Shown piece after piece: positions 8,491-17,518 of a DNA stretch of 25,180 nucleotides. This stretch comes from Haplomitrium mnioides (Eukaryota > Marchantiophyta > Haplomitriopsida > Calobryales), in the NCBI GenBank assembly GCA_049999725.1, contig JBNGIS010019568.1, positions 1 through 25,180 on the forward strand. The letters run 5' to 3'. The position numbers were made by a program, and so were the translations under genes. The notes beneath the pieces are model-generated. The model was not told the DNA's origin. It was given only the letters and a program-made list of their open reading frames with translations, and searched no databases. How positions within the stretch are numbered: the first letter of the stretch is position 1; each line of letters begins with the position of its first letter.

Positions 8491-10813
8491 TTATTGTATA
8501 GTGTTGTGCTGTAATTCAGAGAGTCTTCTAAAACCAAGCCCCTTAGTATGTGCAATGTGCAGGGCGGGTGGAAGTGGTTTGGTGAAGATATTTGCTCTGT
8601 TATCTTTGCTTGCTATCCATTGGACATTGATTTTATCACCATGTTGCTCATGGGTATAAAAGAATTTAGAAGCAATATGCTTAATTCTATCACCCTTAAT
8701 AAAGCCTTGAGCAATCTAGTCAACACATGGTCGATTGTCCTTGTATATTACAGTAGAGAAGTCAAGTATGGGCTGGTTTGTATTGATGTTGATATGGTCC
8801 ATAAGTTGTCAGAGCCATATATCTTCCCTACTAGCCTCATAAAGGGCAATAATCTCTGCATGATTGGCCGAGGTAGTAGTAATAGTTTGCTTGGTGTTGT
8901 TCCATGAGATAGCAATGTTTCTTTTAAGGAAAACATATTCTGTTTGAGACTTTGCGTCATCAGGATCAGATAGATAAATAACATCAACATAGCCAACAAT
9001 CTCATTTGATGCATTTTTAGGGAAAAAGAGTCCCATGTCTTTTGTACCTTTTAGATATCTGAAAATGCGTTTGAGCCCGTTCCAGTGGGAAATGGTGGGC
9101 TGGGAGTTGTACCTTTCAAGCATATTTACTGCAAAAGATATATCAAGTCTGGTCTGATTTGCAAGGTACATGAGTGCTCCTATTGCCGACAGGTATAGTT
9201 TTTCTGATCCCATAATTGGTTCATGTTCTTTGTGTTTTTCGAACATGTCCTTTGTTGGGTCCGAAGATCTCAATTCCATTAGGGTGCTCGTTGGATGAGC
9301 ATTGTTCATATTCAATTGCTTGAGAATCTTGGCCATATATGTGGACTGATGGATTAGAATACCATTGGGCATATGCTCAAATTGGATTCCAAGACAGAGA
9401 TCAGGTTCTCCAATGTCTCGTATTTCAAATATATCCTTCAGTTTGGCGATAATATTGGCAACTAAAGCTTTTGTGCCAAAAATGTTTATGTCATCTACAT
9501 AGAGTGCAACTACAACATATTCAGAGCCTTTGTGTTTCATAAATAGGCATGGAGCAATGTCATCATTTGTAAAATTTAGTGTTATCATTTCTGATTTGAA
9601 TCTCTGGTACCAATTTTTGCCACTTTGTTTGAGTCCATATATTGATCTCAGGACTTGAACTACCATTTGTGTGCCTGGTTGATCGATATGTGATCCAGAT
9701 GCATTTATAGAATGCTTTGCCAACTTCGCATTATCATGTGGAATACTATGATGATGGGGGACTAAAGGTCCACTTTGCAGCTTGTATATATGTGGGAACT
9801 AAAGGTCCTCTGTAGCTTTGTTTGCTCAGCAAATTGGCTAGCTGGACTAAAGGTCCTTTGGAGTGCTGTGTGCTCAGCGAGTGCGCTGGATGGACTAAAG
9901 GTCCATTGATTTGTTGTTTGCTCAGCTTAGTTTCCATCATTTGGCATCGTCTTTTAGACGTTTGGACTAAAGGTCCTTTCTGGATTGGCAGTGGTCTTTT
10001 GCAGACAGAAGGTCCTTTCATTTGTTGGCCATTGAGGACAAAAGTTCTTTTTCCCAGATTGAGGTCTTTGTGGATAAAAGGTTCATTTTGAATCATTGTG
10101 CCTATGTGGACTAAAGGTCCATTTTTATAGTGCATGTCATAAGGGACAAAAGATCCAACCTCAGAGTTTAGGCCATGAGGGACAAAAGGTCCATTCTCAG
10201 AATTTGGGCTATGAGAGACAAAAGGTCTAATCTTAGAACTTTGGCCATGAGAGACAAAAGGTCTAATCTCAGAATTTGGGCCATTTGGGACTAAAGGTCG
10301 ATATGCACTTTGGCTGTTCTCCTCTTGAATGTGAAATGCCATTCTTGATATGAGCTCGGGAGGTGCCTTCATAAAAATCTGGATATTCAGAGTACCATAT
10401 AAGTAAGCAGTGATGACGTCCATTATATGCATAGTTAGATGACGTTGCATAGCAAATGCTATCATGTATTCATAAGTAATAGTGTCCATGACAGGTGAGT
10501 ATGTGAGATCATAATCACGTCCAGGAATTTGAGTGTATCCTTTGACCACTAATCTGGCCTTGTATCTTGTGACATCACCTTTTGCATTATATTTGCGGAC
10601 AAAAATAAATCTGTAATCTATTAAATGCACATCAGGGGGTGCAAGCATGATGGAACTGAAAACTTGTTGTTTTATAAGAGAGTCAAGTTCCAAATTAATT
10701 GCCTTTTCCCATTGGGGCCAATTAGATCTTAATTGTGCTTCTCTTATAGATAAAGGATCAAGTATATTCTTGTCCACAGATTGTGATACCGAGAATGCAA
10801 ATAAATCATCCAT
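8491..10813 (-). pseudogene. pol: Copia reverse transcriptase-RNase H pseudogene with internal repeat insertion, copy B
   Basis: Reading leftwards, the RT begins at MDDLFAFSVSQS (10813) and includes KARLVVKGYTQ, YSPVMDTITY and IMDVITAYLYG, with the catalytic Asp at 10418-10420. The block FMKAPPELI ends at 10349. The insertion (9664-10348) follows, then VVQVLRSIYGLKQSGKNWY from 9663. YVDD is at 9490-9501. RNase H has its first Asp at 8983-8985 (GYVDV), then ISWNNTK and NHAEI, and the polyprotein ends after NIFTKPLPP with TAA at 8491-8493. One frame break lies at the downstream end of the repeat array, where one interval is 37 bp instead of 48 bp (an 11-bp loss). A TGA in the codon after DIWL (copy A has CGA) and a TAG about 25 codons later (copy A has CAA) are further nonsense changes. 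Confidence 0.92.
9759..10300 (-). repeat. Tandem repeat array inside RT, copy B (14 palindromic cores)
   Basis: On the plus strand the core reads GGACTAAAGGTCC or a variant, starting at 9759, 9796, 9844, 9892, 9964, 10003, 10036, 10072, 10108, 10144, 10180, 10216, 10252 and 10288. The seven intervals from 10036 to 10288 are all exactly 36 bp, two at the other end are 48 bp, and one is 72 bp. Each 36-bp unit encodes 12 residues starting Gly-Pro-Leu/Phe-Val. Compared with copy A there are two more 36-bp units and one more 48-bp unit. Confidence 0.93.
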
Positions 10814-12594
10814 AGTAGTCTGGGATCTGTCCCATATTCAGCCTGTATGGGAATAATCAATTGCTATTTCATCGTTCTCTGTAGCAATGTTCATTGATGT
10901 CAATGGTCTAGGCTTATTCTTTGAGCCTATGGGTCTGCCATGCTTTGCCTTGGGCTGTATATTGGTTGTAGGTGTATCAATTTTTTGGAGTCGCACTGGA
11001 GCGTTTGCAACTTCTATGTGCAATTTTGTGATGTTGGAGGCATTGTTACATGCATAAGGTATTTTAACCAATATCTCTTGTAAATTGAGGAGTCTTCTGA
11101 CTTTAGCATCTGAATGTCCATTTCATTGCTAGAAATCCAGTGGCAAACGTTGGTGTTATATTAAATTATCCTCAGGTTTTGGTCGTATAACCTTGTCCTC
11201 TTGTGTCTGATGTGGAAAGGATTCTTCAAAGAATTGACAATCTATGAATCGAGACTTAAACACATTAGATGTTGAGGGTTCAAGGTATTGGATGATGGAA
11301 GGGGACTCAAAACCAATGTATATGCCTTTTCGGCGTTGTGGTCCCATTTTTGTTTGATGTGGTCCTAATATTGGGACGAGGACCAAGCAGCCAAATATGC
11401 ATAGATGTGATAAATCTGCTGGAATTCCGGCTGTAAGTTGGTGCGGGGAATTCTTGTTGAATGCAAATGGTCTATAACGCAATAGAGTTGCTGCATGCAT
11501 GATTGCATGTCCCCAAGCCGAGGTGAGGAGATTTGAGTTTAGAAATAATGGTCTTGCTATGAGTTGGATTCTCTTAATAGCCGATTCTATGATGCCGTTT
11601 TGGAAATGTACATATGGCATTGAGTACTGTATGTTTATACCAGCAGATGTGCAGAAGTCATCAAAATCTATGAAGAGAATTCTCCAACATTGTCCACTCT
11701 TAGGTTTCTGATTGGGTAATCAGGGAATTGCATTGAGAGTTTCAGAATCTGGGATAATAATTTCGGGAAGACCATGTTTTTGGTTGTAAGAAGGGATACT
11801 TTTGACCATTTGGATGATGCATCTATGGTGATAAGAAAGTACCTGAATGGTCCCGAGGGTGGGTTGATGGGCCCACAAACATCAGCATGGATCCGCTCAA
11901 GAAATTGGGGGATTGATATGGCTATCTTGTCATGAGAAGGTGCAATTTTCAATTTTCCTTGTGTGCATGCCAAGCATGGAGTTTGTAGTGGTAGTGGATG
12001 CACATTTTTTAGTATGCCTTTGCTATCCTTCCGAATGTGGCAGAACATGTAACGGCTTGGATGTCCAAGGCGGTTATGCCATGTAATAGCTGTAGATACC
12101 GTTTTGATAGAGGTATGATATGAGAATATTTTTGTGGTGTATAATCCCGGTGGTGATAGGGGGAAAGATTCTCGTATGTCAAAGCCTGCTACGGTTTGAG
12201 TCAAGATGTGGAGGACTTCTTTGTCTTAAAATAATCTTGTTTGAATGTGAAAACTGTTTTGTCTGATATCTCGAAAACTGATGAGATTTCTGGTTGCTGC
12301 AAGTGCATAAATTGCTAATTTGATATCCAATCTTGTTCCATTTGGAAAAATAATGGTCGAGGGACCATGTCCTTCTTCAATTTTATTGTGTCCTGTAATA
12401 GTAGTCATTGGCTTGGAAGAAGGGGTGATGGATGAGAAATATTTGCGGTCTTGCAAAATAGTATGCGAGGATCCGCTGTCTACAATGCATGTTATCTTAG
12501 ATCCATGTTTTTTGTCAAGCAGTGCTGATTGAGTCAGGTAACTTTCAGGATGTACCGTGTATTGTGGATACTCATCGTTATCTGTTATTTCCAA
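10814..12594 (-). pseudogene. pol: Copia protease-integrase pseudogene, copy B
   Basis: Protease motif DSGS is at 12469-12480. The HHCC-type region reads WHNRLGHPS and, further on, PCLACTQGK with both Cys kept. The integrase core has all three acidic residues: Asp 11881-11883 (ADVCGP), Asp 11692-11694 (RVDN) and Glu 11585-11587 (NGIIES). GCLVLVP and KGIYIGFES mark the C-terminal region, followed by the linker to RT. Breaks are a TAA at 12226-12228, a TAG with an adjacent one-base deletion near 11660-11667 just after VGEFSS, stops after PEDNLI near 11156, and a TGA near 10838 before IWDRS. The part downstream of the 11660 deletion shares the frame of RT. Confidence 0.9.
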
Positions 12595-12633
12595 TAAGTT
12601 GCCCTGTACCTCATGAGTGTGAGGTTTGGTGCT

Positions 12634-13513
12634 TTACTGGTATAGGCGCACTAGATGCACTGGCACTCTGCATGTGTGTTGGGTGTGGCCATGTGTGCCA
12701 CACCTATTGCATGTATGTGTGTTGGGAGACATACTCTGGTGTTGTCGGGATGCAACGGTTGGGATTTCTATCCCAGTGGTTTGCTTGAGGAGGTCGACTG
12801 CTGGTAGGCCGGCTTATGCTCCCCCTGGATCTAAGGTTACTTCATCCTCTGCCTCTGGAGAATTGCTTGTTCCTAGAGCGAGGGTAAAGGCTAGAGCCTA
12901 TAAAATGTGATTCGGGGTTCAGATGAGGTGCAGCTGACCCTGGGAGTTGCTTCATTGCATTTTCTATAAGTAGTAGTTGGTGCTTTTTGACAGGTAGCAT
13001 GTATGCTATGAGTTCGGAATACCGAGTGAATCGCATGTTGCGATATTGAGATGCCAAGATGAAATTGCTCATAGGGAATGTAGATAGAGTTTTCTCTATC
13101 TGTTCCTCATTGGTCACTGGGTAGCCGCAGATTGCTAGTTGTGAGACTATGTGAAATAATTTGATGTTGTAATTTGTAATGGACATGTGGTCCTGGACTC
13201 ATAGGTTGATCCAATCGTGTCTTGCTGCTGGGAGTGATATTGTTGTCAGATGGTCGAATTTGAGTTTAAGTTCTTCCCATAGTAAATAGGGACTGTGAAA
13301 ATTGAGGTATTGAAGCCTGAGGGGTTTGACCATATGATGTCTGAGTAGGATCAGTGCCCTGGCTGCGTCACACGGGGTGGCGTTGTCATTTGAGTTGATG
13401 ACTTCACGGATAGCTTTGGATGTCAAATATGTTGTGACATCGAGTGACCAAGAACAGTAACTAGAGCCATCCAGTTTCAGGGCTTGAAATTTTAGAGATT
13501 CAATAGATGTCAT
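12634..13513 (-). pseudogene. gag: Copia gag pseudogene, copy B
   Basis: I place the start at 13513 (MTSIESLKFQ) by alignment with copy A; an in-frame ATG at 13657 would add an N-terminal extension whose sequence aligns with non-coding leader in A. The capsid core includes LLWEELKLKFDH and ends in an SRGRG basic stretch. A CX2CX4HX4C knuckle lies at 12670-12711. A TGA near 13197 replaces a Cys codon of copy A, another TGA ends the RGRG stretch near 12842, and a frameshift separates this from the knuckle. The TAA at 12634-12636 lies 12 codons after the last knuckle Cys, at the same place as the TAG of copy A. The reading frame beyond it continues into protease. Confidence 0.88.
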
Positions 13514-15365
13514 GTTTGACCTGTTCTCTGTTTTGCAAGGAGTACTTGTGAAAGAGGTAGATAAACCAAGAGTTCTGGTGAGTGCAGCTGCTGGGTCAGG
13601 GCTGCAATGTTCTGTATTGTGTACAAATGTGTGATGGACCAAAGCCTGGTTGATCACGGACCTTGGTACCTGTTTATGCTTTCTGCCTTAAGCGGAAAAA
13701 TCAAATAATTGAAATGAAAGTAGGAAATAACTGGACTAGCTGTGAGACGGTCGGTATGAATCACCGAGAACTGAAATGAAAGAATGAAATGTTGCTAATG
13801 AATGAAGAGACTGCCCTGGAAATGATCATCTATGCCTTCTGATGTGCCAATATCGTATCTCCCAGATCTGCCCTATTGGTCTGCCTTGAGTTAAACCGGA
13901 CCTAGCCTCCTGTCGTCGTAGTGCCTTTTTGCAAATCTGGTATTGTAAAAAGAATAGAGTTGTCGTAGGTTGGCCAGATAAAGGTTGATCTCAAGAGGTG
14001 GTAGGGTTAGTGCTAAGGTTAGTATGATTCTTTTGTAACAGGATGTGATCCAAAATCAACAATTGTATCCCTCGTGGGTAATGAGATTATTTAGTAGCAA
14101 AGAGAAAGAATCAAAATATAATCAATGAGATAGGTTGAGAAAGTTGAACCAGGAAGTGACAAAGAACATAGTGAAAGAGCTTGAAGTGGCAAGATGCAGC
14201 GTCGCTCTTTTGCTGAGTGTTGATGTAGTCTCTGTGTAGTCGTCTAGGTCTGCAATGCTGCATAAGCAGGTGGGTCGAACTTGTGCACAGGTTTGTGCAG
14301 CCTGTGTCTCACTGTTCCTTTGCTTGAATGTGCTCACCTCGATGGTAGGGAAAGGACTTGTTTAGAAACGAAGCAAGCTGATACCAGAATGTGAGATCCA
14401 AGCTCTATGAAGGTAAGATGAAAGAGGTCTAGGAATCTCTAATGTCACGAAGAAATGGTGAAGAGATACAGTCCTGAGTTGTAAACATAGCAGTTAGCAA
14501 TGCATGTTAGCTTTGAGCATGCACAGGTTTGGCGAATCAGCAAAACGTGAGCCAAGTTGCTCAAGTATCATCGAGTAGATGAAGAACAACCAATAAAGAA
14601 AGGAAAAAGAAAGGGATGAATGATGAAACCGTGGACAGGAGTAAGGTTGTTAAGTGTAAACTAGAGTAGGAGGAAAGTCTCTAGTCGAGTGGTTGCAAGA
14701 TGTCACCCAAATGAGTGGTCGACAAAAAATAAAACAGAAATGTAGTCCTCCAAGTAAGATGAGTACAAATAGAGTTGTCGTCCACCAGGAGTAAGTAATG
14801 CGCAGGGCTTAGTTGGTGAAGAGTCTGCTTGATTGAAGAGAAAAACAATGTCGAGTAGGAATGCGGGCGTCGGCGAGTCAATAAAAGATGAGTTGTGAAC
14901 AATAATAAAGAGACACGCCTTCGAGTAGGATGAAGAAGAACCGCGAGCAGAAGCAAAGAGCGGGCCTCAAGCAGAAGCAAATGGTGAGCCGCGAGCAGGT
15001 GCAAAGAGTGAGCCTCAAGCAGGAGCAAAGAGCGAATTGCGAGTAGGACGAAGAAGCGAGCCGCAAGCAGAACGAAGGAGCCCTAGCCCGTACGGTGGTC
15101 GTGAAGGAGAAAAAAATATGGTGATCTTTTAGAAAAGAAAGGAATAGATAGAACATTCAAGTGAGGGGAAAAAAAGGGAGCGCTGCAGATCGACAGTGTT
15201 AAAGCATTCCGCGAAGGGAAAAAAAATGAATGAAAGGGGAAAAAAGGTTTCTCGCGTATAGGAGAGAAAGGTGTATGATGGTGTTCTCTCATGTGTTGGT
15301 GCAGGTGGAGCGCATGTGGGAGTTGGAGAGAAAAAAAAAAATAGAGTCCTTTTGTGTTGATAACG
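13514..15365 (-). other. Long 5' leader of copia B
   Basis: About 1.85 kb between the 5' LTR and the gag start, with no credible gene. The part nearest gag aligns with copy A. The part nearest the LTR is A/G-rich on the plus strand and includes a 24-bp tandem repeat. Open stretches on the minus strand (for example 14681-15028) are low-complexity Leu/Ser-rich translations of that repeat and its surroundings. The sequence next to the LTR, CGTTATCAACAC on the minus strand, is a candidate but imperfect primer-binding region. Confidence 0.72.
14922..15086 (-). repeat. 24-bp tandem repeat in the copia B leader
   Basis: Units beginning CGAGCAG or CAAGCAG start at 14944, 14968, 14992, 15016, 15040 and 15064, exactly 24 bp apart, preceded by a 22-bp partial unit at 14922. 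Alternate units start CGAG and CAAG, which suggests a 48-bp higher-order unit. No matching array was seen in the copy A leader. Confidence 0.85.
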
Positions 15366-15488
15366 TGTTATCGCATGAGCACCGCACATACACACGAGAG
15401 CTTCCGAGAGCAAGAGTAGTATAGAATGAATGAATGAGTGAATGAGTACAGCTCCTGATATAGGGTTATATGTATGGTCCCTATAACA
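15366..15488 (-). repeat. 5' LTR of copia B (123 bp)
   Basis: On the plus strand it reads TGTTATCGCATGAGC to GGTCCCTATAACA, ending exactly before the ATTAT target duplicate at 15489-15493. In element orientation it begins TGTTATAGGGACC and contains TATAACC, a possible TATA element. Confidence 0.93.
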
Positions 15489-15493
15489 ATTAT
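15489..15493. repeat. Target-site duplication ATTAT, right copy (copia B)
   Basis: It matches 7870-7874 and directly follows the LTR end CTATAACA. Confidence 0.85.
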
Positions 15494-15689
15494 GTTATTA
15501 TAATATTATTTATTACTTATACTTTTATTTTTTATTATTTGTATTACTACTTTATTATTTTATATTTCTATATTTTTATTATTATATTATTATATATTAT
15601 ATTATTATTTTCATTGTTTTAGTTTATTTAATTTAATTTAGTTTTAGTTTTTTTTCCTCACATGTTTTTTTTCTCTCCTACCCTTTTCC
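15494..15689. repeat. AT-rich low-complexity flank of copia B
   Basis: TTA/TAT-rich sequence resembling positions 1-131 and 7793-7869, ending in a T/C-rich stretch before the gap. No gene seen. It is probably the right part of the AT-rich tract that received both copia insertions. Confidence 0.7.
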
Positions 15690-15789
15690 NNNNNNNNNNN
15701 NNNNNNNNNNNNNNNNNNNNNNNNNNNNNNNNNNNNNNNNNNNNNNNNNNNNNNNNNNNNNNNNNNNNNNNNNNNNNNNNNNNNNNNNN
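15690..15789. other. Assembly gap (100 N)
   Basis: Exactly 100 N between a pyrimidine-rich edge and a TTCC microsatellite, so real size and content are unknown. Low-complexity sequence on both sides may have caused the break. Confidence 0.98.
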
Positions 15790-16650
15790 TCCTTCCTTCC
15801 TTCTTATTCCCCTCCTTGCCTTCCCCGTCGGCGACACGCAGCCTAACAACGAGGAGGTGAAATTGAAATCAGAGGAAGGGGAAAAGATTGAAATCAACAA
15901 AAGAAGGGCAAAGGATTGAATTGACAGGAAAGGGGCAAGGAGGAGGTTGAATCAACATGAAGAAATGCGCACGGTGGATTGTAGTGCTGAAAGGGAAATT
16001 TGGATTGCAGCGCTAAAAGGGAGATTTTGATTGATTGCAGCGCTGAAAGGGAGATTTTGATCACAACGCTGAAAGGGAGGAATTTGATCACCGAGCTGGG
16101 AAGAATTGATGCGCAGTGTGTGGAGGAAATTGAATCGCAGCCAAAGAGGGGGTTGGATCAAAGGGGCAAGGAGAGAAGTGGATCTCATAGGGATTTAGCA
16201 AAGGAGTTGAATCGTTGAGGGAGCAAGCAGAGAATGAATGTGCGGGAATTTTATCACAAGAATTGACCGCATGCCTAGAGGATTGCATCAGAGGCGCTGA
16301 GAGGATGGGATTGCGACGAAGAATTCGATCAAGAAGGAGGACACCAAGATTGATTAGGAAGGAGTGTCGCCAGTATCGAATGCAAGGGCTGAGCAAGGAG
16401 GTATTGAATGCAAAAAAACAAAGGAGTATGGAATTGCTACAAGGAGGAATCGAACACGAGAGAAGTTGGATCGAGGGGGAGAGAAATTTGAGGGCAGGGT
16501 TTGATCGAGAGGGAGGTGTCGAGCGTGTGCAGGTAGGATCGATTTGCAAGAGGGAGAATTGCTCGTCGAGGAGGGGATTCAGTAGGGAGAATGGACAAAG
16601 GAAGAATTGATCAAGAGAGGCTAGAGGTGGATCGAATGCCATGAATCGCA
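15790..16650. other. Purine-rich stretch without a recognised gene
   Basis: After a TTCC microsatellite, the plus strand is strongly purine-rich with recurrent GAATTGA, GATCGAG and GGAGGAAT words. An open stretch at 16215-16610 (+) is Arg/Glu-rich as expected from such composition and shows no known domain. The composition resembles 18000-18900 in the gypsy LTR, so this may be a remnant of a similar long LTR, but I found no clear alignment. Confidence 0.5.
15977..16088 (+). repeat. Short degenerate tandem repeat (about 26-30 bp unit)
   Basis: Four units containing GCGCTGAAAGGGAGATTTTG or variants start near 15977, 16003, 16033 and 16062. Unit length varies between 26 and 30 bp. The array is non-coding as far as can be seen. 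Confidence 0.75.
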
Positions 16651-17078
16651 CCAGGAAGAATTAGGATATTTGTGGGACTTGTGATCTATTCCTACAATAA
16701 TTGTCAGCGGAATTTCTGAATCGAAGAGTGGATCTTGCTTGTGTCCAGCACTTTGCTGATCAAAAAAATCCGGACCACCATCCTCCAAGCCAACAAGCAA
16801 GAGTAAAACCACATAGTTATGTACATTTGGAAGGAAATTTGATGTGGACTTTTGATTTTTGGAGTTATTTTGCAACCTATGCCTTTTCTTGGAGAACTGA
16901 TCCCAAATCAAAGCATGATTTTGACGTGAGAGAAAACTTAGAGACTCTACAAGATGAGGAAGACCTTAAGCAGTCTCAAGAGAAGACGAACCAAGTGTCG
17001 ACAAACACAGGGTGGATGATGATGTAACTCGACTAACAGCTGCTACTTTGAACCAGGAACATGCTACTCAGAACATGA
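16651..17078 (+). other. Possible coding fragment of unknown identity
   Basis: The composition changes from purine-rich to balanced. One frame is open at 16701-17027 and includes WTFDFWSYFATYAFSWRTDP and an acidic tail. In the last part another frame reads DDDVTRLTAATLNQEHATQN without a stop and looks equally protein-like, which suggests a frameshift in an old coding remnant. I recognise no domain. It could be a transposon or gene fragment, or chance. Confidence 0.3.
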
Positions 17079-17513
17079 ACTTTTTTTTTTTTTTTGAGAA
17101 AATTTGTGATTTTTCATATAAAAAAACATAAAAAATGAGGTTGATTTTTAAAAACAAAAAGTATATTAGTTTTTTGGATTTGTTTTTGGTTGTTTCAGCA
17201 AGCGTGATAGAGCGAAGGTCAATTTTGTTATGCAAAATCAATCAATATTACTAGTTTTTATGAAAATATTGGAAAACTCGAATTTGTTTTAAAGCATTCA
17301 AATTATGGTAAGTTTTTATCAAAAATTTGCATTTATTATTGATTAGAATTCTAAGCCCAAAAGTTTAAATACTCATCACAAGAAACTATTTTGAAATATG
17401 TTTCATTGCACAAACTTTAGGCGCTCGTAGACATGGTGCTCTTTCAAACTTTTTTGTTGGAAAAATATTACAAAACACAAAGAAAAAGCCTAAGGGGACT
17501 TGAAGTCAAGGGA
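17079..17513. other. AT-rich sequence upstream of the gypsy element
   Basis: A poly-T run near 17080-17096 is followed by AT-rich, repeat-poor sequence. No gene, RNA or element end is visible. It is the left flank of the gypsy insertion. Confidence 0.6.
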
Positions 17514-17518
17514 ATGAG
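17514..17518. repeat. Target-site duplication ATGAG, left copy (gypsy)
   Basis: ATGAG directly precedes the 5' LTR start TGTGAGAGC and recurs at 25090-25094 right after the 3' LTR end. It shows that 17519-25089 is one insertion. Confidence 0.92.

Larger units (their letters stand above)
7875..15488 (-). mobile_element. Ty1/copia LTR retrotransposon, copy B
   Basis: Complete element on the minus strand, flanked by ATTAT, with the same organisation as copy A: LTR, leader, gag, protease, integrase, reverse transcriptase with the repeat insertion, RNase H, 3' non-coding region, polypurine tract, LTR. Coding sequence is better preserved than in A, with long open stretches and intact catalytic residues, but nonsense codons and indels still prevent a full polyprotein. 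The two LTRs differ at 12 of 123 positions counted by eye, 10 of them transitions. Confidence 0.95.

Noticed and set aside
9759-9808. GGGACTAAAGGTCC as the end of a grass-type MITE
   Set aside because: The resemblance is limited to the short core, with no paired terminal repeats or target duplication, and it recurs as a regular coding unit.
9759-10300. CRISPR-like array (palindromic core at 36-bp spacing)
   Set aside because: The context is a plant retrotransposon RT, the spacers are themselves repeats, and units keep a reading frame. No cas genes or leader are present.
9664-10348. RT insertion as a spliceosomal intron or intein
   Set aside because: No convincing GT...AG borders were seen at the block edges, units are mostly multiples of three and open in frame, and no intein-type motifs are visible. 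RNA data could still reopen the intron idea.
14681-15413. Leu/Ser-rich minus-strand open frames in the copia B leader
   Set aside because: They are translations of the 24-bp repeat and adjacent biased sequence, without a counterpart in copy A.
16088-16651. Long open frames on both strands of the purine-rich stretch
   Set aside because: Biased composition depletes stops on both strands. The products are low-complexity with no domain.
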